Assembly (NCBI GenBank): GCA_964584785.1
Contig: CAZPBY010000034.1
Coordinates: 1 to 64,000 of the forward strand
Direction: 5' to 3'
Source of the DNA: JAHFTY01 sp964584785
GTDB lineage: Bacteria; Acidobacteriota; Terriglobia; 20CM-2-55-15
Length of the DNA stretch: 64,000 bases
Shown piece by piece: positions 7,862 to 16,710 of the stretch. The notes beneath the pieces were generated by a model. It made no database searches. It was not told where the DNA came from and saw only the letters and a program-made list of their open reading frames with translations. A program made the translations under genes and the position numbers. Every line of letters begins with the position of its first letter. The stretch's first letter is position 1.

Positions 7862-8869
7862 ATGCAGAGACGCGACCTTCTCAAGTTGGGCGCTGCGACG
7901 CTTGCCGCTGGTGTCGCATCGAAGACGGGGTTCGGCCAGACCGCGCCGGCCGCGAAGAAAATCAAGATCGACGCCTATTCCCGCACGCTTCATTGGCTGC
8001 GCAAGCCGGAGGAGGTTGCGGAAGCATGTCATCAGATCGGCAACACCACGATTGACCTGACGGTGCGTGCGTATCCCGGCCACGTGCAGCCGGAAAAAGT
8101 CAAAACCGACTTGCCGGTTTTCGTGAAGGCGCTCGAAAAGAACGGCATCGCTGTGACGTCGATGGCCGCCGACATCGCCGATACAAAGACGCCTTATGTC
8201 GAAGAGATGCTGGGGACAGCGGCGTCGCTCGGCATTCGTCCCCACTGGTGGAGAGGCTTTGGCGGCTTTGACAGCACGAAGCCGTACGGCCCGCAGATCG
8301 ATGCATTCAAACCGCGGCTTGAAGCGCTCGTCAAGCTGGAAGAGAAGTACGGCACGAAGGCGATGTATCACCCGCAGGGCGGACCTTTCTTCGACTATCT
8401 CGAACTCGTCCGGACCTTCGATCCGAAATACATCAGCCTTCATTTCGATACCGGACACTGGATCCAGGTCTCGCAATCCAATATGGCCGCGATGATCATG
8501 TGGGCCGCGCCATACATCGGCGGATTTGTGTGGAAGGACGAGGTCGTGGAAAAAGCGGATCCCACGCCGGCGGTCGCTGATGGTCGCGGAGCGGGACGAG
8601 GCGGCGGACGCGGAGGCGGATCGGTCAACGGCTGGACGACGCGTCAGGTGCCGGTCGGCACGGGAATGGTCGATTTCAATCTCGCGGCGCGCGCGCTGAA
8701 AGCGATCAACTTCGATGGTCCGACGGAATGCCAGCCCGAGTGGACGGGGCTTGGCGGCGCCGAATCCGGACGCGACACGCTGACTCTGCCTCGGGAAACG
8801 GTCATCGGTCTGCTCAAGCGCGACTACGAAACCATTCACGCTTCGCTGGCCGCTGCCGGTCTGGCGTGA
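7862..8869 (+). CDS. Tat-exported TIM-barrel protein (sugar phosphate isomerase/epimerase superfamily), copy 1
   Basis: A protein of 335 residues. The N-terminus MQRRDLLKLGAATLAAGV is a twin-arginine signal. The body is a xylose-isomerase-like TIM barrel with IKIDAYSRTLHWL, NTTIDLTVRAYPGHV and ISLHFDTGHWI, and acidic and histidine residues that could bind a metal. A short Gly/Arg-rich loop interrupts it at about residues 240-255, before VNGW. Relatives act as epimerases, dehydratases or beta-eliminases on sugars, including 3-keto-glycosides. It resembles the gene at 23019-24143, including the place of the loop. Secretion argues for a periplasmic substrate rather than a sugar phosphate. Confidence 0.75.
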   Translation: MQRRDLLKLGAATLAAGVASKTGFGQTAPAAKKIKIDAYSRTLHWLRKPEEVAEACHQIGNTTIDLTVRAYPGHVQPEKVKTDLPVFVKALEKNGIAVTSMAADIADTKTPYVEEMLGTAASLGIRPHWWRGFGGFDSTKPYGPQIDAFKPRLEALVKLEEKYGTKAMYHPQGGPFFDYLELVRTFDPKYISLHFDTGHWIQVSQSNMAAMIMWAAPYIGGFVWKDEVVEKADPTPAVADGRGAGRGGGRGGGSVNGWTTRQVPVGTGMVDFNLAARALKAINFDGPTECQPEWTGLGGAESGRDTLTLPRETVIGLLKRDYETIHASLAAAGLA

Positions 8870-9268
8870 TTACTTCGGCGCTTCGCTGTTCGGAAAATTG
8901 AATTCGAGCCGCGTGCCGACCGGATCGGTGATGAAAATCTGGTAGCCCGCGTTCTCGACATTCTGTTCCTGAAATTCAATCCCACGCTCTGCAAGCCGCG
9001 CACGCATTTCCGCCGAACCCGTACATCGGAACGCAATGTGGTCGACGCTGCCGTTGTGGTTCCGGTGTTTCGCAATCGAGCCTTCCGGGAAATCCGTGCT
9101 GATATGAATCAGAGGTTCGCTGCCGTCGTACAACCACACGCCGGGACGCTTGAAGTTCGGCCGGTAGCCCGCTTTTAAACCCAACGCGTCCCGATAAAAC
9201 TTTTCGAGCGCGGGCAGATCATCTGTTGAGGATCGAATGTTGATGTGCAGAAGACCACCGATTTTCAT
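8870..9268 (-). CDS. VOC (glyoxalase/bleomycin-resistance/dioxygenase) family protein
   Basis: A protein of 132 residues with the paired beta-alpha-beta-beta-beta modules of the vicinal oxygen chelate fold. The first strand is GLLHINIRSS with a candidate metal His; DHIAFRC opens the second module, and TRLEFNFP carries the candidate metal Glu. VOC members include lactoylglutathione lyases, methylmalonyl-CoA epimerases and extradiol dioxygenases. The sequence does not say which one this is. ATG 9268 is chosen because the longer frame uses a GTG inside the adjoining palindromic repeat. The gene is convergent with the TIM-barrel operon, and the two stops abut. It is probably a metal-dependent epimerase or lyase of a catabolic intermediate. 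Confidence 0.75.
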   Translation of the reverse strand: MKIGGLLHINIRSSTDDLPALEKFYRDALGLKAGYRPNFKRPGVWLYDGSEPLIHISTDFPEGSIAKHRNHNGSVDHIAFRCTGSAEMRARLAERGIEFQEQNVENAGYQIFITDPVGTRLEFNFPNSEAPK

Positions 9269-9298
9269 AAGCCTACTGTACCTCACCCTTAATGTCGG

Positions 9299-9389
9299 CA
9301 CGAAGCCCGTCGCTGCGCTCCGGGTTCTGACAATTTGCGCGCACGAGGTGAGTGTTCAGAACCCGGAGCGCCAAGCGACGGGCTTCGTG
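9299..9389. repeat. Long palindromic repeat, copy 1
   Basis: Arms of about 34 bp (CACGAAGCCCGTCGCTGCGC then TCCGGGTTCTGACA, and its near complement ending CGACGGGCTTCGTG) enclose a variable loop of about 22 bp. The same arms recur at 38817-38903 and a short form lies at 56748-56776. It resembles REP/BIME-type elements or a non-autonomous palindromic repeat; no transposase is adjacent. Confidence 0.85.
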
Positions 9390-9414
9390 GCGACACGTCG
9401 CAATGGGCACTGGT

Positions 9415-10317
9415 TCATTTCAAATAGGCGATGACTAACGTGAGGGTGATCGGACTGAGCACCGTCGAAGCAAAAACCGTTGCGGTGACGAACGTCGGAT
9501 CCAGGTCAAATTCGATGGCGATGATCGTTGTGATCACCGCGACGGGCATGGATGACAACACGACTCCCGCCTGACGCGCGGCTCCGGTAATTCCCAGCAG
9601 CTTCGTCAACCACAACGCCACGATCGGAGCCACGAGCAGCGATACGGCGACCGCCGCCCCCACCGGCGCAAAACGTTTCGGTTTGACGGCGCGCTCGAGC
9701 TGCATCCCCAGAACGATGATCATCAGCGGCAGAGTTCCGTCACTCAGCATAGTGATGGGTCTCATGATTCCGTCCGGAATCGTGATTCCCAACCCACGGA
9801 CGAGCAGCGCCAAAGCGACGGAATAGATCACCGGTACCTTGAATATCCGCAGAAACGCGCCGCCCGCGTTCCGGCGTCCAGACGCTGCAATGAACACGCC
9901 AAGGGTATTTGTAAGAATCGAGCTCGCAACGAAGAAGACGGTGGCGTAAGTGAGCGCCTGTGGACCAAATGCGAAGAGAACGACCGGCAGACCGTAGTTG
10001 CCGCCGTTGGAAATCATCACCACGAGAAGGAATGCGCTGAGCTCCGGTTTGCTCAAACGAAGCGGACGCGACACCACATAACCGATCAATCCCATCGAAG
10101 AAACACACAGGAAGGCGAGCCCAGCCATCTGTACGAGCTGCGGACTGCTCTGCTGCGATTTCACCAGCAGATTGAAAACGAGACAGGGAAGCAGCGCATA
10201 GAAAACAACGTGGGCGATCGTCTTGACGTCCGCGCGCAGCCATCGCGACAGGATGAAGCCGGCAGATGCAATCAGGAAGATCGGCAGGATGTCGGAAAAG
10301 AAGATCGAAAGGAGCAA
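9415..10317 (-). CDS. AEC-family (auxin efflux carrier/malate permease type) transporter
   Basis: A protein of 300 residues with about ten hydrophobic helices in two halves. It has the family features SNGGNYGLPV near residue 105 and SSMPVAVITTIIA in the C-terminal half. AEC proteins are inner-membrane carriers; bacterial members transport carboxylates such as malate, malonate or oxalate. The start is a TTG one base after the stop of the GntR gene, with no later in-frame ATG that keeps the first helix, so TTG is accepted. It is translationally coupled to the regulator and probably moves the substrate or product of the pathway encoded divergently at 11253-16421. The direction of transport and the ligand are unknown. 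Confidence 0.82.
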   Translation of the reverse strand: MLLSIFFSDILPIFLIASAGFILSRWLRADVKTIAHVVFYALLPCLVFNLLVKSQQSSPQLVQMAGLAFLCVSSMGLIGYVVSRPLRLSKPELSAFLLVVMISNGGNYGLPVVLFAFGPQALTYATVFFVASSILTNTLGVFIAASGRRNAGGAFLRIFKVPVIYSVALALLVRGLGITIPDGIMRPITMLSDGTLPLMIIVLGMQLERAVKPKRFAPVGAAVAVSLLVAPIVALWLTKLLGITGAARQAGVVLSSMPVAVITTIIAIEFDLDPTFVTATVFASTVLSPITLTLVIAYLK

Positions 10318-10318
10318 C

Positions 10319-11113
10319 TTACCGTAACGCCGGCTCGTTCAGTACCTTTTGCGACCAGGACCACTTGCCTTTGTCCAGAACTCTCACCAGGTGCACCGAG
10401 TAGTGGAACTTATCCGCGCGATAGTAGCTGTCCACGACCTGCAAAGGTTTTTCCTCAACGGTGAACAGCACGCGCCGGACGTGCATCACCGGCGACAGGA
10501 ACGGAAGATCGAGCGATTGCGCGACCTCGGTATCGGCCGCGCTGGCAGTGATCGTTTCGTGCGCATCGGAAATTTGGATCTTCAACTCTTCTTCGAGTAT
10601 CCGCACGAGCGGCGAACTGTGAAGATTATGCTTGTTGAGATGAGTGCCGATCTCGAGAGGCAGCACGTTGATGGTGTACGCGTACGGAGCGTCATCGACA
10701 TAACGCGTTCGTTTTATTCGGACCACTTCCTTGACGTCGTCGGCTAATCCAAGCAGCGAGCGAAACTCATCCGTGATCGGAATCTGCGCAATATCGACGT
10801 TCTTCACTGAAACGCGATCCAACTGATCGTAGAGATCTTCGAGCGAACCCGTAAACTTTCGAGAGGGCTGTGCGATCAAAGGATTGTCGGCGACAAACGT
10901 TCCCCGTCCCTGTATTTTGACCAGCACGTTTTCCTGCGCCAGAACACGCAACGCTTCGCGCACCGTGACTCGACTGACACCCAGCTCCCGGCTGAGCTCA
11001 CTTTCCGATGGAAGTTGCGAACCGGGGGCATATTCTCCACGACTAATACGCTGAGAGATCGTATGTTGGACCTGATAGTAAAGGGGGACAACTCGCTGCT
11101 CGCGTTTCAGCAT
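10319..11113 (-). CDS. GntR-family transcriptional regulator, HutC subfamily (UTRA domain)
   Basis: A protein of 264 residues. The N-terminal winged helix-turn-helix (about 10-75) reads PLYYQVQHTISQRI, then PGSQLPSESELSRELGVSRV and GRGTFVAD, the GntR signature. The C-terminal UTRA-type ligand domain (about 95-240) includes IKRTRYVDDAPYAY and PVMHVRRVLF. HutC-type repressors release DNA when a small metabolite binds. ATG 11113 is preferred to an upstream GTG. The dyad at 11153-11172 lies 40 bp upstream, between this gene and the divergent TPP-enzyme operon, the normal position for an autoregulated GntR operator. It is the only clear transcription factor in the catabolic blocks, hence the best candidate to bind all five dyads. 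Confidence 0.92.
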   Translation of the reverse strand: MLKREQRVVPLYYQVQHTISQRISRGEYAPGSQLPSESELSRELGVSRVTVREALRVLAQENVLVKIQGRGTFVADNPLIAQPSRKFTGSLEDLYDQLDRVSVKNVDIAQIPITDEFRSLLGLADDVKEVVRIKRTRYVDDAPYAYTINVLPLEIGTHLNKHNLHSSPLVRILEEELKIQISDAHETITASAADTEVAQSLDLPFLSPVMHVRRVLFTVEEKPLQVVDSYYRADKFHYSVHLVRVLDKGKWSWSQKVLNEPALR

Positions 11114-11152
11114 GGCGCACACTATAACTCATTGCGTGAGTGTTATTAAAAC

Positions 11153-11172
11153 TTGTATTATCATCCATACAA
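11153..11172. promoter_or_regulatory. Regulon dyad, site A
   Basis: TTGTAT-TATCATCC-ATACAA, between the GntR gene and the divergent TPP-enzyme operon. The arms are perfect and the spacer is 8 bp. The spacer TATCATCC is nearly that of site C (TGTCATCC). Position beside the regulator makes this the reference site for the proposed regulon. Confidence 0.75.
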
Positions 11173-11252
11173 CAAGCCAGACTGCCGGACGTGTGTGAGT
11201 TGACGGGCGTGCGGAGTCGCAGGCGATTGGTGAAGGCAGTCAAGGAGTGCCA

Positions 11253-13037
11253 ATGGCGGAAACTCGGACGATGAATCTCAGAGAGAGTTCCGGCAATGCG
11301 CCGCAGCTCGGACGTCAGATCGCAGCGGTGCAGCTGGTCGATTATCTCGAACAACTGGGTGTCGAAGTTATTTTCGGATTGTGCGGACACACTGTTGTCC
11401 AGATGCTCGATGCGCTGAGTCGCAGCCGGGTTCGTTTCATCACCACACGTCACGAACAGCTCGCGGCTCATGCGGCGGACGGCTATGCCCGAGTTGCGCA
11501 AAAGCCCGGCGTACTCCTGCTCCACGTGGGTCCGGGCCTGACGAATTCTGTCACAGGAATCGCTAACGCGGCGCTCGATTCGATTCCGCTCGTTGCGATT
11601 GTCGGTGATGTCCAGTCGTACTATCACGGCCGGCATCCGCATCAGGAAGTGAATCTTCACCTCGACGGCGATCAGTTCGAGATCTGCCGGCCATTCTGCA
11701 AACGCATCTATCGGGTTCCGCGTGCGGAAGATCTTCCGCGAATCATGGAGCGCGCATTTCACCTGTCGCAAACAGGACGGCCGGGCCCCGTGCTGGTGGA
11801 CGTTCCGATGGATTTCTTTTCCGCCGAACTTCCGAACGGCGCGTTCAACCTGAAGCCCGCGGCCATTGCGCGTCCTGCGATCGACGCGCAGGTGGCGAAG
11901 CTCATTGCGAAGGAATTGGCGTCCGCCAGTCAGCCCATCATTTTTGCGGGAGGCGGCGTTCACCTGTCGGGTGCGACGGATGAGTTGAAAGCATTGGCGG
12001 AAGCGCTCGATGTTCCGGTCGCGCACAGCCTGATGGGCAAAGGGTCGCTTCCCGATACGCATCCGTTATTGGCGGGCGCTACGGGCTATTGGGGTGCTCC
12101 GATTGCGAACGAATTGTGCCGCACGGCCGACCTGATTCTTGCGGTTGGGACGCGATTCGGAGAGACCGACTCGAGTTCCTGGGATCCGGCGTTCACCTTC
12201 GACATTCCGCCGACGCGGCTCTTCCATATCGATATCGATCCCGCCGAGATCGGACGAAACTATCCGGCGGAGCTTGGCGTCATTGCCGATGCAAAACAAG
12301 CGTTGGGCATGATTGCGGCCGCGGCAAAGCAGATATCAGGACCGCGGCGCGACGCGCTTCGCCAGCGGATCGCGAGCGGCCGTTCCGAGTTTGCTTCGAA
12401 CTGGAGCAAGCAACGCACGTCGGACGAGTTTCCGATGCGGCCTGAGAGAATCCTCGCGGATGTTCGAAAAGCGCTTCCGGAAAACGGCTACATCGTCACG
12501 GACGTCGGGTGGAACAAGAATGGTGTCGGGCAACAGTTCCCGATCAACGTGCCGGGAACGTTTATCACTCCCGGCGGCCTTGCCACGATGGGTTTCGGGC
12601 ATGCGGCAGCTCTCGGTGTGAAGTACGCGAAGCCCGATCGTCCGGTGCTCGCGCTGGTGGGCGATGGCTGTTTCAGCAACAACATGTCGGTCGTTGCCAC
12701 GGCGGTTGAAGCGAAGCTTCCGGTTGTCTGGGTCGTGATGGACAACGCCTCGTTCGGAGTGATCGGCAACATCGAAAACCGTCATCTCGAAAATCGCTTC
12801 GGAACAACGTTTGAAGTGGACGGCAAGCCGCTGCATGTCGACTACGCCGCAGTGGCTCGCGCTTCCGGCGCCAACGGCATCATGATCAACGCCGCTTCCG
12901 AATTGGAACCGGCTATTCGCGAAGCTCTGAATTCCGGAGTTCCGACAGTGATTCAGGTCAGGACCGGCCATGCGCCGACTCCCACCCCGGGTCACTGGGA
13001 CATCAACAGCATCATTCGGAAACCCAACGGGCTATGA
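11253..13037 (+). CDS. Thiamine-pyrophosphate-dependent enzyme (acetolactate synthase/2-hydroxyacyl-CoA lyase superfamily), copy 1
   Basis: A protein of 594 residues with the three-domain layout of the POX/AHAS family. Glu68 in TTRHEQLAAHAADGYAR is the expected TPP-activating glutamate. The C-terminal TPP/Mg motif starts at VGDGCFSNN (about 470) and ends at VMDNASFG. The ATG at 11253 has AAGGAG 5 bp upstream. Members decarboxylate 2-keto acids, condense aldehydes, or cleave 2-hydroxyacyl-CoA to formyl-CoA and aldehyde. The next genes encode a formyl-CoA-transferase-like CoA-transferase and an acylating aldehyde dehydrogenase. That order suggests a CoA-linked decarboxylase or lyase rather than an amino-acid biosynthetic acetolactate synthase, which would need a small subunit, absent here. 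A second copy lies at 37080. Confidence 0.85.
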   Translation: MAETRTMNLRESSGNAPQLGRQIAAVQLVDYLEQLGVEVIFGLCGHTVVQMLDALSRSRVRFITTRHEQLAAHAADGYARVAQKPGVLLLHVGPGLTNSVTGIANAALDSIPLVAIVGDVQSYYHGRHPHQEVNLHLDGDQFEICRPFCKRIYRVPRAEDLPRIMERAFHLSQTGRPGPVLVDVPMDFFSAELPNGAFNLKPAAIARPAIDAQVAKLIAKELASASQPIIFAGGGVHLSGATDELKALAEALDVPVAHSLMGKGSLPDTHPLLAGATGYWGAPIANELCRTADLILAVGTRFGETDSSSWDPAFTFDIPPTRLFHIDIDPAEIGRNYPAELGVIADAKQALGMIAAAAKQISGPRRDALRQRIASGRSEFASNWSKQRTSDEFPMRPERILADVRKALPENGYIVTDVGWNKNGVGQQFPINVPGTFITPGGLATMGFGHAAALGVKYAKPDRPVLALVGDGCFSNNMSVVATAVEAKLPVVWVVMDNASFGVIGNIENRHLENRFGTTFEVDGKPLHVDYAAVARASGANGIMINAASELEPAIREALNSGVPTVIQVRTGHAPTPTPGHWDINSIIRKPNGL

Positions 13038-14215
13038 AACCACTCGACGGTGTCCGCGTTCTGGACTTGTCCCGCATGGTCGCGGGCGCGCTGGCCGGCA
13101 TGCTGCTTGCCGACTTTGGCGCGGACGTCGTCAAGGTCGAGCAACCGGGAACGGGCGATCCTTTGCGTAATTGGACGGCGGGTGGTCTTTCATTGTGGTG
13201 GAGCGTGTACGCGCGCGGAAAACGATTTATTACGCTGAATATTGATTCGCCCGAAGGCAAGGATATTCTGATGCGTTTGCTGCCCGGCTTCGATGTACTC
13301 ATCGAGTCGTTCATACCGGGCACGATGGAGCGTTACGGGCTCGGCTGGGACGTGCTGCACGCGAAGAATCCGCGAATGGTGATGCTTCGAATTTCGGGAT
13401 GGGGTCGAGGCGGCCCGGGAGCGGATCGTCCGGGTTTCGGCACGCTGGTTGAAGCCGGCAGCGGTTTTGCCGCGATGAATGGCGAAGCCGATCGTCCGCC
13501 GGTTCTTCCCAGTTTCCCGCTCGCGGATATGACGTCGGGGCTGTACGCGGCGAATGCCGTGATGTTCGCTCTTTATCATCGCGACGTGCACGGCGGCGAA
13601 GGCCAGAGCGTCGATGTTTCCCTGTTCGAGTCGCTGTTTTCATTGCTCGGACCTGTCCCCGCGGAATACGCTGCGCTGGGCAAGGTGCGCATCCGTCAGG
13701 GCAACCGGTCGACCAATGCGGGACCGCGCGGATGTTATCGCACGACCGATGGGCAGTGGATCGCCGTCAGCGGTTCGACGCCGAAAATGGCAGAGCGTTT
13801 TCTGGAAGGATACGAACTTGGGGAGATGCTCGAAGATCCTCGATTTGCGACAAACGAGGCCAGAGTGCGGCACTCCGAGGAGTTGGACACGGCCATTCGT
13901 AACGCGATAGGAAAACGCTCGTTGTCGGCCAACATGGAAATCATCGAGAAGAACAAGTTGACGGCACATCCCGTTCAAACGATTGCGGACATCGAAAAAG
14001 ATGCGCATTGGCAGGCGCAACACCTGACCGTCGAAGTCGGACAGAACGGCCGCGCGGTTCGAATGCACAACGTGATTCCGCGATTGTCGGACACGCCGGG
14101 CGAAATTCGATGGCCCGGCGGCAATCTCGGTGAGCACAACGAAGAGATTTACTGCGGTGAATTGCGCATGGCGCGTGGAGATCTGGACGCGTTGCAGAGC
14201 CGCGGGATTATTTAG
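13034..14215 (+). CDS. Class III (CaiB/BaiF) CoA-transferase
   Basis: A protein of 393 residues. The N-terminus KPLDGVRVLDLSRMVAGALA and GADVVKVEQPGTGDPLR are hallmarks of the formyl-CoA:oxalate CoA-transferase family. Asp165 in LADMTSGLYA is the expected nucleophile that forms the acyl-enzyme anhydride. Such enzymes move CoA between carboxylic acids without ATP. The start overlaps the TPP-enzyme stop (ATGA), so translation is coupled. By analogy with Frc/Oxc in oxalate breakdown, the transferase would load CoA on the acid and the TPP enzyme would cleave or decarboxylate the thioester. The acid itself is not identifiable from the sequence. Confidence 0.9.
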   Translation: MKPLDGVRVLDLSRMVAGALAGMLLADFGADVVKVEQPGTGDPLRNWTAGGLSLWWSVYARGKRFITLNIDSPEGKDILMRLLPGFDVLIESFIPGTMERYGLGWDVLHAKNPRMVMLRISGWGRGGPGADRPGFGTLVEAGSGFAAMNGEADRPPVLPSFPLADMTSGLYAANAVMFALYHRDVHGGEGQSVDVSLFESLFSLLGPVPAEYAALGKVRIRQGNRSTNAGPRGCYRTTDGQWIAVSGSTPKMAERFLEGYELGEMLEDPRFATNEARVRHSEELDTAIRNAIGKRSLSANMEIIEKNKLTAHPVQTIADIEKDAHWQAQHLTVEVGQNGRAVRMHNVIPRLSDTPGEIRWPGGNLGEHNEEIYCGELRMARGDLDALQSRGII

Positions 14216-14230
14216 CGAGGAAACACAGCT

Positions 14231-15019
14231 GTGGAACCCTGGAAGACTGCTTTAAGCAACTCCGACGAAAACAACATCTGGATCCGTGGGCAGGAAATGA
14301 CGTCGCTGATGGCCAACGCGTCGTTTACCGAGGTCGTATTTTTGCTCCACCACGGGAGATCGCCCAGCGCCGCAGAACGGCGGCTTCTGGATGCGATTCT
14401 GATCGCCGTGTCGGATCACGGTCCGGGATCACCTTCGGCCGCAACGTCTCGGCTGGTCGCGAGCGCCAACCGGCAGGCACCCGAAGCTGCCGTCGCGGCA
14501 GGTGTGCTCGCCATCGGCGATATGCATGCGGGAGCCGGCATGGCGTGCATGCACATGATCGAGGACGGGCTCGAACTCGCGCATTCCAAATCGCTCACTC
14601 TCGTCCAGGTGGCGGAGTGCATCGTCGACGACGCGAAGCAAAACAAGAAACGCCTGCCGGGCTTGGGACACCGCGTTCACACTCTGGACCCCCGGTCCAC
14701 CGTGTTGTTCGACATGGCGAGAGAAAGCGGAGTTGCCGGCGACGGCGTAGAGTTGCTCATCAACATCGAAGCGGCGGCCCGGAAGAAGATCAAACCGCTC
14801 CCGGTCAACGTCGATGGCGCTCTGGGTGCGGTCCTTCACGACATGGGTTTTCCGCCGTTGTTCGGCAAATTGGTTTTCATCGTGGGCCGTGTCGCCGGAC
14901 TGACGGCGCAGGTCATGGAAGAGTACACGCGCGAACGGCCGATGCGGATCAAGATTCCCGTTACCTACGACGGCATCCCTCCAAAATCGAACGGCAGCAA
15001 CGGCAACAACGGACACTGA
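14231..15019 (+). CDS. Citryl-CoA-lyase-like protein (short citrate-synthase-fold enzyme)
   Basis: A protein of 262 residues, much shorter than citrate synthase and of the length of citryl-CoA lyase (Ccl) or the C-terminal lyase part of ATP-citrate lyase. Recognisable parts are the N-terminal WIRGQEMTSLMANASFTEVV, LPGLGHRVHTLDPR (about 143-156) with the conserved His, and VNVDGALGAVLHDMGFP near 195-211, equivalent to the catalytic Asp region. Ccl cleaves citryl-CoA to acetyl-CoA and oxaloacetate. In this operon it more probably performs a related retro-Claisen/aldol cleavage of a 3-hydroxy-acyl-CoA. The GTG start has GAGG 11 bp upstream. The hydrophilic tail SNGSNGNNGH is unusual and probably disordered. 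Confidence 0.8.
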   Translation: MEPWKTALSNSDENNIWIRGQEMTSLMANASFTEVVFLLHHGRSPSAAERRLLDAILIAVSDHGPGSPSAATSRLVASANRQAPEAAVAAGVLAIGDMHAGAGMACMHMIEDGLELAHSKSLTLVQVAECIVDDAKQNKKRLPGLGHRVHTLDPRSTVLFDMARESGVAGDGVELLINIEAAARKKIKPLPVNVDGALGAVLHDMGFPPLFGKLVFIVGRVAGLTAQVMEEYTRERPMRIKIPVTYDGIPPKSNGSNGNNGH

Positions 15020-15020
15020 C

Positions 15021-16421
15021 GTGACCAGACCCATCCGCGAGGACGAACGAAGATCCGCGCAGGATCTCCTGACCGGAGCGCGCGCCGCCATGCAGGAAAT
15101 CGCGAACTACGATCAACCGGCGGTGGATCGGTTGTGCCGCGCGATCGCCTGGGCCACGTCGAACGAGACGACAGCCACGCGGCTCGCCAACATGAGCGTA
15201 GACGAGAGCGGTATGGGCGGCCGTGAACCGACACGGCGCGCGAAGATTCTGGGCGTGTTGCGCGATGCATTGCGTCAGAAGAGCATCGGCATCATTGAAG
15301 AGATTCCGGAAAAGGGAATCGTCAAGTACGCGAAGCCGGCTGGAGTCATCGCATCGCTGATTCCCGTAACCAGTCCATACGTCACTCCCGCGACGGTTGC
15401 GATTTACGCCATCAAATGCAGGGACGCCGTCATTTTTTCTCCTCACCCCGGCAGCCGGAAAACAACATTCGAGACCGTGCGCATCATGCGCGCGGCTTTG
15501 AAAAAAGCGGGTGCGCCCGAAAACATCCTGCAGTGCGTCGAAAGCCCGAGCATTCCGCTGGCGCAGGAATTGATGTCGATTTGCGAGCTGACGATCGCCA
15601 CCGGCGGACCGGCGATGGTGAAAGCCGCGTACAGCTCCGGCAAGCCGGCGTACGGAGTCGGCGCGGGGAACGCGACGATGGTTGTCGACGAGACCGCCAA
15701 CGTCGAGGAAGCTGCAAGAAACACTCGAATCAGCAAAACCAACGATAACGGTTCCGGATGCTCGGCCGACGGCAACCTGCTGGTGGATGCGTCGATCTAC
15801 GATGCCATGCGGGCTCAGCTTCAGAAGGAAGGCGGCTACCTCGTCAACGCCAAGGAGAAGAAGCTTCTCGAAGCGGCCTACTGGGATTCCGAAGGACATC
15901 GAACCGCCGAAACCATTGCGCGGCCCGCTTCACGAGTTGCCGAGATCGCGGGATTCTCGATTCCAGCCGACAAGAAATTTCTGCTCGTCGAAGAAGACAA
16001 GATCGGTAAAGAACACGCGTTTTCCCGCGAGAAGCTCGGAACCGTCCTCGCGATCTTCAAGTTTCACGGCTTTGCGATGGCGCTCGACATGGTGCGGCGG
16101 ATTTTCGAAGTCGGAGGCAAGGGACACTCGTGCGGCATCTATTCGTTCAACGATGATCACATCCATCAACTCGCGATGGTTGCACCGGTCAGCCGCATGA
16201 TGGTCCGCCAGGTTCAATCCAGCTCCAATGCCGGCACGTTCACGAACGGCATGCCGATGACGTCGAGCATGGGGTGCGGTGTCTGGGGCGGCAACATCAC
16301 CAACGAAAATATTTCACTCAAACACTACATGAACGTCACCTGGGTCAGCCGTCCGATCCCCATGGATCGTCCATCCGACGAAGAACTCCTCGGTGAGTTC
16401 TTCAACAGCGAGATTTTTTAA
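15021..16421 (+). CDS. CoA-acylating aldehyde dehydrogenase (SauS/AdhE-N type), copy 2
   Basis: A protein of 466 residues, strongly similar along its length to the gene at 4566-5972 (for example EEIPEKGIVKYAKP and SSGKPAYGVGAGNAT are shared). The catalytic Cys247 lies in NGSGCSADG. The GTG start follows the previous stop by one base, making this the last gene of the TPP-enzyme/CoA-transferase/lyase operon. The expected reaction is aldehyde + CoA + NAD(P) to acyl-CoA. In context it would oxidise the aldehyde released by the TPP enzyme. A copy of its last 90 bp is found about 370 bp downstream. Closest described relatives are sulfoacetaldehyde dehydrogenases, but no sulfonate genes are present here. 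Confidence 0.87.
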   Translation: MTRPIREDERRSAQDLLTGARAAMQEIANYDQPAVDRLCRAIAWATSNETTATRLANMSVDESGMGGREPTRRAKILGVLRDALRQKSIGIIEEIPEKGIVKYAKPAGVIASLIPVTSPYVTPATVAIYAIKCRDAVIFSPHPGSRKTTFETVRIMRAALKKAGAPENILQCVESPSIPLAQELMSICELTIATGGPAMVKAAYSSGKPAYGVGAGNATMVVDETANVEEAARNTRISKTNDNGSGCSADGNLLVDASIYDAMRAQLQKEGGYLVNAKEKKLLEAAYWDSEGHRTAETIARPASRVAEIAGFSIPADKKFLLVEEDKIGKEHAFSREKLGTVLAIFKFHGFAMALDMVRRIFEVGGKGHSCGIYSFNDDHIHQLAMVAPVSRMMVRQVQSSSNAGTFTNGMPMTSSMGCGVWGGNITNENISLKHYMNVTWVSRPIPMDRPSDEELLGEFFNSEIF

Positions 16422-16625
16422 GCGATCCGTTCGGTCACAACCCCCGGAAATGCCTCAAGTGCCAAACCACCCATGATCGCGACGGAGTGCCCGCGGCCGA
16501 AAGGTCAGCGATGGCTGCACGTACTGATGGTGAAGGATCGAATGGTGCGATCGAGCCGACGATGTGTGTCGGCCGCGGCTTATCGGGTGAGCCGGTTTCG
16601 TCTTCAGCCACGCAATCCAGAAACC

Positions 16626-16700
16626 TGGGACGGAGGAAAAATAGACGGGAAAAAATGTGAGGCACGTGGCGAGTTAACGCCCATATTCTCCTCCGTCCCA
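16626..16700. repeat. Short inverted-repeat element (REP/MITE-like)
   Basis: Perfect 12-bp terminal arms TGGGACGGAGGA (16626-16637) and TCCTCCGTCCCA (16689-16700) enclose about 51 bp. It sits immediately before the duplicated ALDH gene end. No coding capacity is seen. The 16422-16625 stretch before it holds no gene that I can support. Confidence 0.7.
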
Positions 16701-16710
16701 AAACGCCACG

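Noticed and set aside
4566..16421. Sulfoacetaldehyde (taurine/isethionate) degradation cluster
   Set aside because: Both ALDHs resemble sulfoacetaldehyde dehydrogenase, but no sulfonate transporter, phosphotransacetylase, sulfite exporter or Xsc-specific context is present.
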